Shown here: positions 1 to 6,577 of the stretch, piece by piece | Layout: every line of letters begins with the position of its first letter | Numbering within the stretch: position 1 is the stretch's first letter | From: JAGXLP01 sp042218715 | GTDB taxonomy: Bacteria; Bipolaricaulota; Bipolaricaulia; M55B111 | Direction of reading: 5' to 3' | Assembly: GCA_042218715.1 (NCBI GenBank) | Contig: JBDGQU010000065.1 | Span: forward strand, 1-7,077 | Length of the DNA stretch: 7,077 nt | Notes under the pieces: model-generated | Databases searched by the model: none | Seen by the model: only the letters and a program-made list of their open reading frames with translations | Told to the model about the DNA's origin: nothing | Translations under genes and position numbers: made by a program

Positions 1-1
1 T

Positions 2-30
2 TTGGACTGAGGTTTGGAAAACTATATAAT
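2..30 (+). promoter_or_regulatory. Putative sigma-A-type promoter of the ABC transporter unit
   Basis: TTGGAC at 2-7 and a perfect TATAAT at 25-30 are separated by 17 nt. The -35 matches the consensus only in its TTG. The predicted start near 37 would give a leader of about 40-50 nt before the first small reading frame and would transcribe the small gene, the ABC ATPase and the permease. Called by eye from the consensus only. Confidence 0.45.
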
Positions 31-78
31 GCTCCTGATGTCGGGAAGCGAGGTATTAAAGCGACTAAATTTACAGGA

Positions 79-285
79 GTGAGATCCAATGGGAGAAGTT
101 CCGCTTTGGGCAACTATACTTGTTCCCTACTTATTTTCGAGGGTCTAATATGGAAAGAAGGAGGACTTAAGGGGGTTTTTGAGAGTTACCGAGATCAGTA
201 TCGCCAGTGGGGTTTAAAGGGGACTATCTTGTTCCTATTAGCCCTCGTCGCCTGGATCATATTTTTGTCCTGGATTACAAGCTAA
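79..285 (+). CDS. Small membrane protein, start uncertain, possibly frameshifted
   Basis: The function is not recognised. The frame starting at GTG 79 gives 68 residues ending in one clear membrane segment (about residues 49-66, rich in Leu, Ile and Trp) after a charged, Tyr/Arg/Gln-rich stretch. The N-terminal 20 residues of this frame look unprotein-like, and GTG 79 has no Shine-Dalgarno because the GGAG at 76-79 overlaps it. The same GGAG sits 9 nt before ATG 89 in another frame. That frame encodes MGEVPLWATILVPYLFSRV and stops at 146-148. Joining this start to the 149-285 frame would give a more sensible protein of about 65 residues with two hydrophobic stretches. The gene may therefore be frameshifted, contain a sequence error, or be two tiny ORFs. 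It lies 31 nt upstream of the ABC ATPase and is probably cotranscribed with it. Confidence 0.38.
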   Translation: MRSNGRSSALGNYTCSLLIFEGLIWKEGGLKGVFESYRDQYRQWGLKGTILFLLALVAWIIFLSWITS

Positions 286-316
286 TCAGAATTAAAGGGA
301 CTGAAGAATAAACTAA

Positions 317-1243
317 ATGTCAAAACCTGTCGAAGTATACAACACTAGAAAGGTCTATTCCGACGGAACGGAGGCCCTGAAAGGAATCGACCTTACCCTC
401 AATGAAGGACAGATAATGGGCTTGATCGGGCCTAATGGTGCCGGCAAAACCACCCTGGTCAAGCTAATCTTAGGACTTATCAAGCCCACCTCGGGGAACT
501 GCCGTCTCTGGGGAGAACAATGTTACACGATTTCTCGGTCGCTAAAAAGGAGAGTCGGGCTTTTACTAGAAGGAACAGGTCTTTACGACAACCTGACCGT
601 AAGGGAGAACCTCAATTTCTGGGCCCAAGTATACGATACAGAGGAAAACGATATAGAGCGAATCCTGGCGGACTGGGACCTACAGGAGAAGGTTGACAAC
701 CCGGTCAAACAACTTTCGGCCGGAATGAAACAGAAACTAGCGATATCGCGGGCACTGCTTCCTGACCCACCGCTAATCATACTCGACGAGCCGACATCAA
801 ACCTCGATCCGGAGGCAAGAAAGCAAGTAGTAGAACTGCTTCAAAATTATAGCGGGGAAAAGACCCTTCTGATAACTTCCCACGACCTATTTGATATCGA
901 GAGAATCTGTGAAAGGATAATCCTGCTCAGGCGGGGCGAGATTACTGCACAGGGCGACATGGAAGAACTCAGGGACGATCTGGGAGCCGGACGGGAAGTA
1001 GAAGTGGAAGTAGGGCAAAATATCTCGGAAAGCACTAGAACAGAATTGCTTGACCGGTTTTCGGGAAAATTTAAAGGAAAAAATGCACTTCTGATTTCCG
1101 ACGAAGATACGAAAGTCGGTGATGTAGTCGGCTTTCTTGCTCGAAAGGGGCTAGACGTGGAGCGAGTCGAAGAGGAAAAATTGACCCTGGAGGATATCTA
1201 CACCTCGATAATCAGGGAGGACGAAAACGATGGAAGGAACTAA
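317..1243 (+). CDS. ABC-2 type transporter ATP-binding protein
   Basis: This is the nucleotide-binding subunit of an ABC exporter, 308 residues, predicted to hydrolyse ATP at the cytoplasmic face and drive the membrane partner encoded just downstream. All core motifs are present: Walker A GPNGAGKT (38-45), signature LSAGM (133-137, a common ABC-2 variant of LSGGQ), Walker B LIILDE (153-158), D-loop NLD (162-164) and switch histidine H189 in TSHD. The Q-loop position carries Glu85 (LLLEGTGLYDNLT), as in some DrrA-like drug and antibiotic exporters. Residues from about 215 form a charged C-terminal extension ending in LTLEDIYTSII, typical of this subfamily. The last 14 nt overlap the permease start, indicating translational coupling. 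The Shine-Dalgarno before ATG 317 is weak, so translation may rely on the upstream small frame. The substrate cannot be told from sequence. Confidence 0.93.
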   Translation: MSKPVEVYNTRKVYSDGTEALKGIDLTLNEGQIMGLIGPNGAGKTTLVKLILGLIKPTSGNCRLWGEQCYTISRSLKRRVGLLLEGTGLYDNLTVRENLNFWAQVYDTEENDIERILADWDLQEKVDNPVKQLSAGMKQKLAISRALLPDPPLIILDEPTSNLDPEARKQVVELLQNYSGEKTLLITSHDLFDIERICERIILLRRGEITAQGDMEELRDDLGAGREVEVEVGQNISESTRTELLDRFSGKFKGKNALLISDEDTKVGDVVGFLARKGLDVERVEEEKLTLEDIYTSIIREDENDGRN

Positions 1244-1892
1244 TACAGTAATCAAAAAAGAGCTGCGTTACCTGTTGCACCGAAGAAAGCATCTTGGGAT
1301 TGTTGGTATTTTCATTCTCGCTTTCTTGGTGATATCCTCTTTGGAGCTAAAAGAACTGGGACCCTTATTTATCGGTCCGGTAGTCCTCTTTGTAACCCTC
1401 TGGACCTTTTTGATGCTGACCCTCAAGTCCGAGCAGGTAAACAATACCGTTAACTTTCTTATGGCTTCCCCGCTTAGTTTTCGAGAAGTATTCTTCGGGA
1501 AAATTGCCCCGACTTTTATTCTTGCCTACTCCGCAGAGCTTTTTTCTTTCGGAGTAGGGTCGGCAGTTCTCTGGTTTAGTTCCGCTAAATTACTGGCCCC
1601 TTCGATGAACCTTCTTGTTTTAATTGTTATACCCATCTGGACTTGGGTTATCGCCGAACTATTGGCACTCAGTTACATGTTGTTTGGAAGTCCTCTCATT
1701 GCTCAGGTCTTTGGGGTAGCTTTCATGATGTTATTTATCAACTTCAGCACGGTTGCCTCGGTGGACTTTCTGGTATCTTCTCCAACTTTGCTCTCCTTTT
1801 TGGGTTTAGCGGTAATAGTCCTTTCTTATTACCTACTGGGAAGACTGGACCGGGAATGGGTGGTCAAGAGATGGAAACACTCGGGGAGTTAA
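1230..1892 (+). CDS. ABC-2 type transporter permease subunit
   Basis: This is the membrane subunit that pairs with the preceding ATPase, 220 residues with about six hydrophobic segments. A short cytoplasmic N-terminus with a KKELRYLLHRRK motif leads into the first helix (about 23-40). It is followed by a second helix (about 45-65) and a cytoplasmic loop whose SEQVNNTVNFLMASPLSFREVFFGK-type pattern (about residues 67-91, written here only as a motif) is typical of ABC-2 permeases. Four further hydrophobic spans complete the domain, and the C-terminus is basic. ATG 1230 is preceded by AGGGAGG (1214-1220) at 9 nt, inside the ATPase reading frame, so the two are translationally coupled. The protein is shorter than many ABC-2 permeases but looks complete. 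The transported substrate is unknown. Confidence 0.85.
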   Translation: MEGTNTVIKKELRYLLHRRKHLGIVGIFILAFLVISSLELKELGPLFIGPVVLFVTLWTFLMLTLKSEQVNNTVNFLMASPLSFREVFFGKIAPTFILAYSAELFSFGVGSAVLWFSSAKLLAPSMNLLVLIVIPIWTWVIAELLALSYMLFGSPLIAQVFGVAFMMLFINFSTVASVDFLVSSPTLLSFLGLAVIVLSYYLLGRLDREWVVKRWKHSGS

Positions 1893-1970
1893 ATGTTTTT
1901 TTAGCAATTAACTACCCCCACCGAGGGCAGTTCTCATCGATTTACTATTATCTATCCGGAGGTGTCAGCC

Positions 1971-2570
1971 GTGAAAAAGCTGACCTACATGTTGGTAGCA
2001 GTTCTGGTAAGTTCGCTCCTCGTCAGCGGCCTCGTCTCGGCTCAAGGGAGCGAGAAGAAGACGTATACAAATGAGGAGTTCGGTTTCTCGATAAGCTATC
2101 CGGAAAGCTGGGGAAAGACTCAATTTCCAAAGAAAGAGAACAAGCCACAAATATATCAGTACACTTCTCTCCATCTGCACCCCATTGAAGACCTACCAGC
2201 CGCGGTAACAATATATGTCACGGAGCTGACTGGCCCGGCTTCTCTGAAAGAGTACAAACGTTACCTGGAGTTAAGGTCAAAGTTTAACTGCAGGAGTGGC
2301 CTTACCGATGCAGACCTTGGAGAGTTCGCTGACTCACGAGCCGTAATCGCAGAGTACGATCGCGTCAGTTTCTACGAAGAGAAAGTTACTGACAAAAGTG
2401 GTTCTGAAGAAACCAAGTGGAAAAAGAGTACATGGAAAGGAAAGACGCGGGGAATTATAAGAAATGGTTACCTTTACAGAATATCGGCGGGTGCACGCCT
2501 GGAGGATTACGAAAAAGCCAAGAAGAAATACTTGAGCAAAATTCTGGATTCCTTTGAATTCACAAAATAA
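1971..2570 (+). CDS. Exported PsbP-like / DUF1795-like protein
   Basis: This is a secreted protein of about 199 residues. The N-terminus is a classic Sec signal peptide: KK, a hydrophobic core, then VSA|Q with predicted cleavage after Ala24. The mature part opens with YTNEEFGFSISYPESW (32-47), the aromatic motif of PsbP-like and DUF1795-type extracytoplasmic domains, often found in secreted proteins and lipoproteins of unknown role. There is no lipobox cysteine, so it is probably free or wall-associated. GTG 1971 was chosen because GGAGG (1958-1962) lies 8 nt upstream. An alternative GTG at 1962 overlaps that site and would add three residues. It sits 78 nt after the permease on the same strand without an obvious terminator between them, so read-through from the ABC unit is plausible. 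The fold assignment rests on the N-terminal motif only. Confidence 0.75.
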   Translation: MKKLTYMLVAVLVSSLLVSGLVSAQGSEKKTYTNEEFGFSISYPESWGKTQFPKKENKPQIYQYTSLHLHPIEDLPAAVTIYVTELTGPASLKEYKRYLELRSKFNCRSGLTDADLGEFADSRAVIAEYDRVSFYEEKVTDKSGSEETKWKKSTWKGKTRGIIRNGYLYRISAGARLEDYEKAKKKYLSKILDSFEFTK

Positions 2571-2650
2571 GCAGAGCGATAAGTAGAAATAGGTTAAAGT
2601 AAATCCGTTAAAGAATTAGCGGTGTATATAAAATCTCCACTCGGGAAAAG

Positions 2651-2686
2651 GGGGTCTATCGAAACAATTTAACACCCCACTTTTTT
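2651..2686 (+). terminator. Weak possible intrinsic terminator
   Basis: GGGGT (2651-2655) can pair with ACCCC (2674-2678), with an 18-nt loop, followed by six T at 2681-2686. It lies 80 nt after the stop of the PsbP-like gene, between two converging genes. The stem is short and the loop long, so this is a tentative call. Confidence 0.28.
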
Positions 2687-2701
2687 CGGTAATTTCGAGA
2701 C

Positions 2702-3484
2702 TTAAGGTCTGTCCGCGTTATCGTTTCCAGATTTGTCCTTTCCTTCCGACTCCCCTTTTTCTTCCTCCTCTTCATCTCTTTCGCTTCTACCTTCTTCTCC
2801 CTCATCTCGGTCCTCAGCTCCAGAGTTTTCTCTTTCTTCTTCGCCCTTCTGTTGGCCTTCAGCTCTTTCCTCTTCACCTTTTGCCTTAGCTTCTTCTTTC
2901 TTTTCCTCTGCTTTCTCTCTTTCTTCTTCCCCTTTTTCTTCTCCTTCTTCCTCTTCTTCGTCCTTCTCACCTTTCCCCGCGATCGATCGAGCTATTTCAG
3001 CGACCTCGGGCCCCGAATAATTTTCTGTCCCTTCCTTTAACTGTTGGATTGCTTCGGTATTTACCCCGTTTTCTTTAAGCAGCTCAACAGGCAAGTTCTC
3101 GGCTGTATCTCTACCCAATCTTCCGACTGAGTCTGAAGCCATATTAGCAAACCGTGATCTGGTAACCAGACCTTCTTGAAAGAGGGTGAGTGCCGAACTA
3201 AACTCCTCTTTAAAATTACCAAGGGTTTCCCCGGGTACTCCCTTTTCATCGAGTTTGGCAATGACGTCTTCGGATAAACCCTCTAGAGCATTTATAACAG
3301 TTTCTTTGTCGACTTCTTCTGAGGTACCGATCAACTCTATCAGGTTCGAAATTACATCCATTCCAACGGTTTCAGATTCCTCCTCTTGAGCTAATACTGG
3401 GCTTGCAAAACAGCTTACAGTCAAAAAAGTAACCGCTAGTACCAAAATCAGCGTCCGGCCAAGCTTCCTTTTCTGAACGTTCAT
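2702..3484 (-). CDS. Exported protein with long Glu/Lys-rich C-terminal tail, function unknown
   Basis: The family is not recognised. From ATG 3484 the protein has 260 residues. It has a basic N-terminus, a hydrophobic signal core (about 11-24) and a likely signal peptidase I site VLA|Q after Ala32. The cysteine at 25 is preceded by TVS, a poor lipobox. Residues 33-170 look like a folded, mainly helical domain. From about 171 to the end the chain is almost entirely Glu, Lys, Arg, Gly and Asp, and is predicted disordered or a single charged helix. ATG 3484 is preferred because a G-rich ribosome-binding stretch lies 7 nt upstream. ATG 3499 would add five residues, but its nearest GGAGG is 17 nt away. 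The gene is monocistronic, has its own promoter, and converges on the PsbP-like gene. A Mg/Ca-binding, wall-spanning or salt-adapted surface role is possible but not shown. Confidence 0.72.
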   Translation of the reverse strand: MNVQKRKLGRTLILVLAVTFLTVSCFASPVLAQEEESETVGMDVISNLIELIGTSEEVDKETVINALEGLSEDVIAKLDEKGVPGETLGNFKEEFSSALTLFQEGLVTRSRFANMASDSVGRLGRDTAENLPVELLKENGVNTEAIQQLKEGTENYSGPEVAEIARSIAGKGEKDEEEEEGEEKGEEEREKAEEKKEEAKAKGEEERAEGQQKGEEERENSGAEDRDEGEEGRSERDEEEEEKGESEGKDKSGNDNADRP

Positions 3485-3554
3485 CTTTGATCCCCCCATC
3501 TTTTCTCAGAACTATACCCTCCTAAACTTAAAGACCTTAATGACATTTTAAACT

Positions 3555-3583
3555 ATGATATTATAGCTTATATAGTTTGTCAA
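3555..3583 (-). promoter_or_regulatory. Promoter of the Glu/Lys-tail exported protein
   Basis: Read on the minus strand, a perfect TTGACA (3583-3578) is followed after exactly 17 nt by TATCAT (3560-3555, five of six consensus bases). The surrounding DNA is AT-rich. The predicted start near 3548 leaves a leader of about 64 nt before ATG 3484, containing a GGAGGG at about 3510-3515 in addition to the G-run nearer the start. Confidence 0.6.
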
Positions 3584-3929
3584 CGATTATTCTGGAGGGC
3601 ATATTATGGACAATTTCCATTATAAAAGGTAAAAAATGGATACCTTCTAGTAAAGAATTTTGGGCCCCATAGTGGCTAACACTTATTTAACAACCTCTGC
3701 CGGTGAAGACAATATTGGGCAATTTTTCTTTGGTCTTGAAGCTTGACTAAGCTCAATCTTAGATTAGATAGGCCGAAAAGTGTGTATAAAGTGTATCCCG
3801 GGGAGCTAGATTGCTCATCCTGTCAATTCCTACCTTTTTGACAAAAACTGAACCTTTTATTATCGATAGCGTCTTTCTCGACAAATAATAATTGAAAACC
3901 CTTTCCTTAAAGTCCCTTCTAGAAAATTA
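3584..3929. other. Non-coding intergenic stretch, no gene seen
   Basis: These roughly 350 nt separate two divergent genes. Neither strand shows an ORF with a credible start and length. A GGAGGG (3594-3599) precedes an 8-codon ORF at ATG 3606, which is probably chance. A small hairpin (AGCTT-GACT-AAGCT, about 3740-3753) lacks a T-run. A TTGACA at 3838-3843 has no convincing -10 at the right spacing. No RNA family is recognised here. Confidence 0.5.
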
Positions 3930-3958
3930 CTGAAAAACTAATGGTAACCATATAAAAT
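3930..3958 (+). promoter_or_regulatory. Possible promoter of the pyruvate-kinase-domain gene
   Basis: CTGAAA (3930-3935) and TAAAAT (3953-3958) are 17 nt apart and resemble -35 and -10 boxes with four and five consensus matches. The start would fall near 3965, upstream of both candidate ribosome binding sites (4001-4006 and 4109-4113). Weak by itself, but suitably placed. Confidence 0.33.
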
Positions 3959-4120
3959 AGAGATTGAGCTAAAGCAAACACTTAAAACTGATCCAACTAA
4001 GGAGGGCAATTCTCATTGAAGAAAGTAGAAATTTACTTAGCCTTCTTTGAATTTTCAACTCAAATCCACCAAACTCCAACTAATGGCTTAGATAAATGTT
4101 CTCTAGGTGGAGGTAGTATC

Positions 4121-4849
4121 ATGGAAGACGAAAAGAAAGAAATAGTCTACTTTGAGAGGCCGGGGCCGGTAAATACGCAAAAGGCTCTGGAGCTGGGTAT
4201 TGATAGAGCTTTAGAGCTTGGATTAAACAATTTGGTGGTTCCTTCTATCACTGGTAAAAGCGCTCTGAGGGCGGCGAAATTGTGCCAGCAGGAGTCAAAA
4301 GACTTGAACGTAATTTGTGTTACCTTCATGGCCGGGGGCACCTGGGAGGTTTTAGAAGAACCACCAGAACCAAACCACTGGAAAGAAATTCCGGAACTTA
4401 AAAAACGCTGGGAGAACTGGAAAGAAAAGGATATCGATAAAGTAAAATTTGATCCTGAAATTAGGAAAAAACTTAACCAAAAAGGCGTACCCATAATTCA
4501 AGCAACAGATCTGGGTCACGAGATCTCTTCTTCTATGGCCAACCACCTCGGCGTCAGTACTCCGAAGAAGGTCATGAAAGAAACATTATACCTGCTTTCT
4601 CCGGGAGTAAAAGTTTCCGTATTTACCACTCTCTCCGCTGCGGATGCCGGAGAATTACCTATGGATAAAGAAGTAGTGGCCTTCGGCGGGCTGGAGCAGG
4701 GATTGGATACCGGGACGGTAATCAACCCCGCCTACTCGGGTCAAGTTTTTCATCCCCGGAAAGGGCTGGAGATACGAGAGGTTATCTGCAAACCACGGAC
4801 GATGATGGGTTCTTCGGGTGAATATTATGGGCGGGCCTGGGGAGGATAA
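4121..4849 (+). CDS. Stand-alone pyruvate kinase alpha/beta (C-terminal) domain-like protein
   Basis: This 242-residue protein resembles the family of free-standing homologues of the C-terminal domain of pyruvate kinase (Pfam PK_C, PF02887), which lack the catalytic TIM barrel and have no settled function. Family hallmarks are IVYFERPGPVNT (8-19), VVPSITGKSALRAA (39-52), and near the C-terminus an AADAGELP...EVVAFGG...LDTGTVINPAYS...LEIREV...KPR series. Residues about 79-117 are a charged, Trp-containing segment (W87, W97, W100) between beta strands. ATG 4121 has GGAGG 7 nt upstream and fits the family N-terminus. A TTG at 4016, also with an excellent GGAGGG 9 nt upstream, is in the same open frame and would add 35 unfamily-like residues. 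No signal peptide or membrane segment is seen, so it should be cytoplasmic. It is flanked by non-coding DNA and is probably monocistronic. Confidence 0.82.
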   Translation: MEDEKKEIVYFERPGPVNTQKALELGIDRALELGLNNLVVPSITGKSALRAAKLCQQESKDLNVICVTFMAGGTWEVLEEPPEPNHWKEIPELKKRWENWKEKDIDKVKFDPEIRKKLNQKGVPIIQATDLGHEISSSMANHLGVSTPKKVMKETLYLLSPGVKVSVFTTLSAADAGELPMDKEVVAFGGLEQGLDTGTVINPAYSGQVFHPRKGLEIREVICKPRTMMGSSGEYYGRAWGG

Positions 4850-4987
4850 CAAGAATTACTTTTAGTTGAGTTAATGTACTACCACTTCTGTGAGAATTTG
4901 GATGCTAAGGAAGGCAAAGAAACCACTTGAACCTAGCTATCTTCCTGGACTTAGCTAAAGACTTATAATAATCACCAAGAACAGCCT

Positions 4988-5686
4988 TTACCCTGTTATT
5001 TCTCCTTTGATATAGATGTAGTGTATACCCTCTCCAAGTTTGAGCGGAGATTCTTCCAGGAGCAGTTTCCAGCCCCGGCTGTCGGCGTCGGTTTTTCTGT
5101 TCTTCCTCTCGGACCAGACGACGACCAATTGAGGAGTAAGGTCTTCAACTTCGATTTGTCCGAATCCGGCATTTTCCATCCATCCCTCAAAGTCCTGGCG
5201 GCTTGCTTGGCATATATAATCAAGGCCAATACCGCTTAATGCTTGTTTTTGGTCCTCGGAAAGGTCGTGGGTGGTTATCACGTCCGTTAAGTGAACGGAA
5301 CCGCCGGGCTTTAAGACCCTAGCCATTTCCGGCTGACCTATTTTGGTTATTTGCTCAGTCGGGTGGACGATGAACTCGCTCACTAGGTTGTCGAAGGTTT
5401 CGTCCGGAAAGGGGAGCCTGTCCTTTCTTGGCTTGAAGAACCTTGCCGAGCCTTCGAGTCCCCTGGATTTTGCCCTTTCTCTCCCGGCCTCAATTAGTTT
5501 CTCGTCTAACTCCGCCCCGACTACCATGCCTTCTTCTCCTACCTTTTCTGCCAATCGGAGTGTCAGTTCTCCCCTGCCGGAACAGAGAACGAGTAGGTCT
5601 TTTTCTTCCAGTGGATACAGATCCCCTTCGATTCTTTCCAGGACCGGCTCCAGGTTCTTCAAGTCCTTTTCGTCCCAGGTGATCAT
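4988..5686 (-). CDS. Class I SAM-dependent methyltransferase
   Basis: This 232-residue protein is predicted to transfer a methyl group from S-adenosylmethionine in the cytoplasm; the acceptor is unknown. Motif I is LVLCSGRGE (32-40), a variant of the usual LDLGCGTG with Ser/Arg in the glycine-rich loop. The acidic ribose-binding strand end is VVGAELD (55-61). RLPFPDETFD (90-99) matches the UbiE/Methyltransf_11 motif before the catalytic strand, and RVLKPGGSVHLTDV is the post-motif III hairpin. The rest is a C-terminal subdomain ending in an EGIHYIYIKGE strand. ATG 5686 was chosen because AGGAGGTG (5707-5700) lies about 12 nt upstream. GTG 5701 would overlap that ribosome site. It converges on the pyruvate-kinase-domain gene 138 nt away, with no clear terminator between, and appears monocistronic. 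Confidence 0.88.
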   Translation of the reverse strand: MITWDEKDLKNLEPVLERIEGDLYPLEEKDLLVLCSGRGELTLRLAEKVGEEGMVVGAELDEKLIEAGRERAKSRGLEGSARFFKPRKDRLPFPDETFDNLVSEFIVHPTEQITKIGQPEMARVLKPGGSVHLTDVITTHDLSEDQKQALSGIGLDYICQASRQDFEGWMENAGFGQIEVEDLTPQLVVVWSERKNRKTDADSRGWKLLLEESPLKLGEGIHYIYIKGEITG

Positions 5687-5715
5687 ATAAGTGGTTAGCA
5701 CCTCCTGACAATTCT

Positions 5716-5721
5716 ATTATA
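5716..5721 (-). promoter_or_regulatory. Possible -10 element of the methyltransferase gene
   Basis: A perfect TATAAT on the minus strand (5721-5716) sits just upstream of the ribosome binding site (5707-5702) and ATG 5686. The predicted start near 5709 would give a very short leader that just includes the GGAGG. No good -35 box occurs at 16-18 nt, so it is tentative. Confidence 0.33.
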
Positions 5722-6314
5722 GGAATAACAGGATAAAATTCTGCTAGAGAAGTCTAAAGGGGCCGGATTTTAACTTTTGCTACCTTAGTTGAACCTTTTG
5801 GGGTGCTGATAATTTACAGTTTTTTAATCCAAAGTTAGTGTAGAATGGTATCTTGCCTCTTATTGGCTTGCAATATACTCACCTCAAGTTGTTACTATCG
5901 TATCAATGGTAAAATTCAAGATTGACAACTGTATGTGATCGATTCCTTGTTGAAGTAGGACCTTTAAAAAATCTTCCGTAACACTTTAGGTGAGGGCGTT
6001 GTATTTTTCAGATGGAGAAATTGTGGCGGTTTTTCTTCCCATTTTAATTTTAAGTACTAATATTCCAACTTGTTTCGGGTTATTCACAGGTATTGCGAGG
6101 ACAATGAGGAAGTGAGAGGATTATTTATTAAATTTATCACTGGTTTTCCGAGTTAGTGTCCAAATGCTAGAAAAACGAAAGACTTTGACAAACCCATATA
6201 AGTGTGTACACCCTGAGGAAGTAAGAAACAGCTTAGGTCACCCAGGCCTCCGGCGTAACACAAAATCCATCGAAATTACCTAATTGAGCATTGCTACCGC
6301 AGCTTGTCCGGGGT
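5722..6314. other. Long non-coding stretch, no convincing gene
   Basis: These roughly 590 nt have no ORF with a good start signal. The best short plus-strand frames are GTG 5990-6115 (41 codons, one hydrophobic stretch) and ATG 6164-6283 (39 codons). Both lack a Shine-Dalgarno and any recognisable motif. The DNA is AT-rich and stop-dense in all frames. No tRNA, CRISPR or transposon end is recognised. It could be a decayed gene or regulatory space. Confidence 0.45.
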
Positions 6315-6343
6315 TTGAAACTACCCCTATAGCACTGTATAAT
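6315..6343 (+). promoter_or_regulatory. Strong sigma-A-type promoter
   Basis: TTGAAA (6315-6320) and a perfect TATAAT (6338-6343) are separated by exactly 17 nt, the best promoter match on the plus strand of this window. Transcription would begin near 6350. The next signal downstream is an intrinsic terminator at 6388-6418, not a gene. Confidence 0.6.
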
Positions 6344-6349
6344 GCTACC

Positions 6350-6418
6350 GTCTCTTCATGATGGTTGTATATACTAATGGTGTAGGGGGGTATATCTTAA
6401 GATAGATATGCCCTTTTT
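6350..6418 (+). ncRNA. Candidate small RNA or attenuated leader, about 70 nt
   Basis: The segment is bounded by a near-consensus promoter upstream and a strong hairpin plus T-run at its 3' end. It contains no ORF of useful length with a ribosome binding site. It may be an independent small RNA whose 3' part carries a G-run (6385-6390) partly buried in the terminator stem. It may equally be an attenuated leader whose read-through supplies the c-di-GMP riboswitch 160 nt further on, since no other good promoter is seen between the two. No known RNA family is recognised. Confidence 0.42.
6388..6418 (+). terminator. Intrinsic (Rho-independent) terminator
   Basis: GGGTATATCT (6388-6397) pairs with AGATATGCCC (6404-6413), ten pairs including one G-U, around a six-base loop. 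Five T follow at 6414-6418. Three further G at 6385-6387 could wobble-pair with the first T of the run. It works only in the plus direction, yet no plus-strand protein gene lies upstream for over 1.5 kb. Confidence 0.68.
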
Positions 6419-6577
6419 CCTAATTCCCTCGTAAAATTAGTTTCGGATGGCGGAAGAGGGATGGAATAAATTTGAAGTAATTACTATAATTAGGTGTCAT
6501 AATTTTAGATTATAGTTCTTTTACAAGTTACTCTAGTATATGAACTTCATCCTAGAGTAGAATAGATAAGTTCACGA

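Noticed and set aside
1643..2074. 143-codon plus-strand ORF overlapping the permease end and the PsbP-like gene start
   Set aside because: It is an out-of-frame shadow of the permease and the next gene; it crosses their boundary and has no ribosome site or protein-like pattern.
2656..3040. Several long ORFs opposite or out of frame with the Glu/Lys tail (Ser- or Lys/Arg-rich translations)
   Set aside because: They arise because the purine-rich repeat coding has few stops in any frame. The frame with signal peptide, promoter and ribosome site is the real one.
3606..3632. 8-codon ORF at ATG 3606 behind a GGAGGG, considered as a leader peptide
   Set aside because: It is over 300 nt from the next gene, has no attenuator hairpin behind it, and its composition carries no regulatory codon run.
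3740..3753. Small AGCTT/AAGCT hairpin in the 3.5-4.0 kb intergenic region, considered as a terminator or operator
   Set aside because: The stem is five pairs with no T-run, and no gene ends nearby. No second copy was seen.
4964..4969. TATAAT on the plus strand between the convergent genes
   Set aside because: There is no -35 box at proper spacing and no plus-strand gene downstream; AT-rich chance match.
5021..5711. Several plus- and minus-strand ORFs over the methyltransferase
   Set aside because: All are shadows; only the 4988-5686 minus frame carries SAM-binding motifs and a ribosome binding site.
5990..6115. 41-codon plus-strand ORF starting at GTG with a hydrophobic middle
   Set aside because: It has no ribosome site, and the hydrophobic run is expected from AT-rich DNA.
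6164..6283. 39-codon plus-strand ORF starting at ATG 6164
   Set aside because: It has no Shine-Dalgarno and no recognisable motif, and is short enough to occur by chance.
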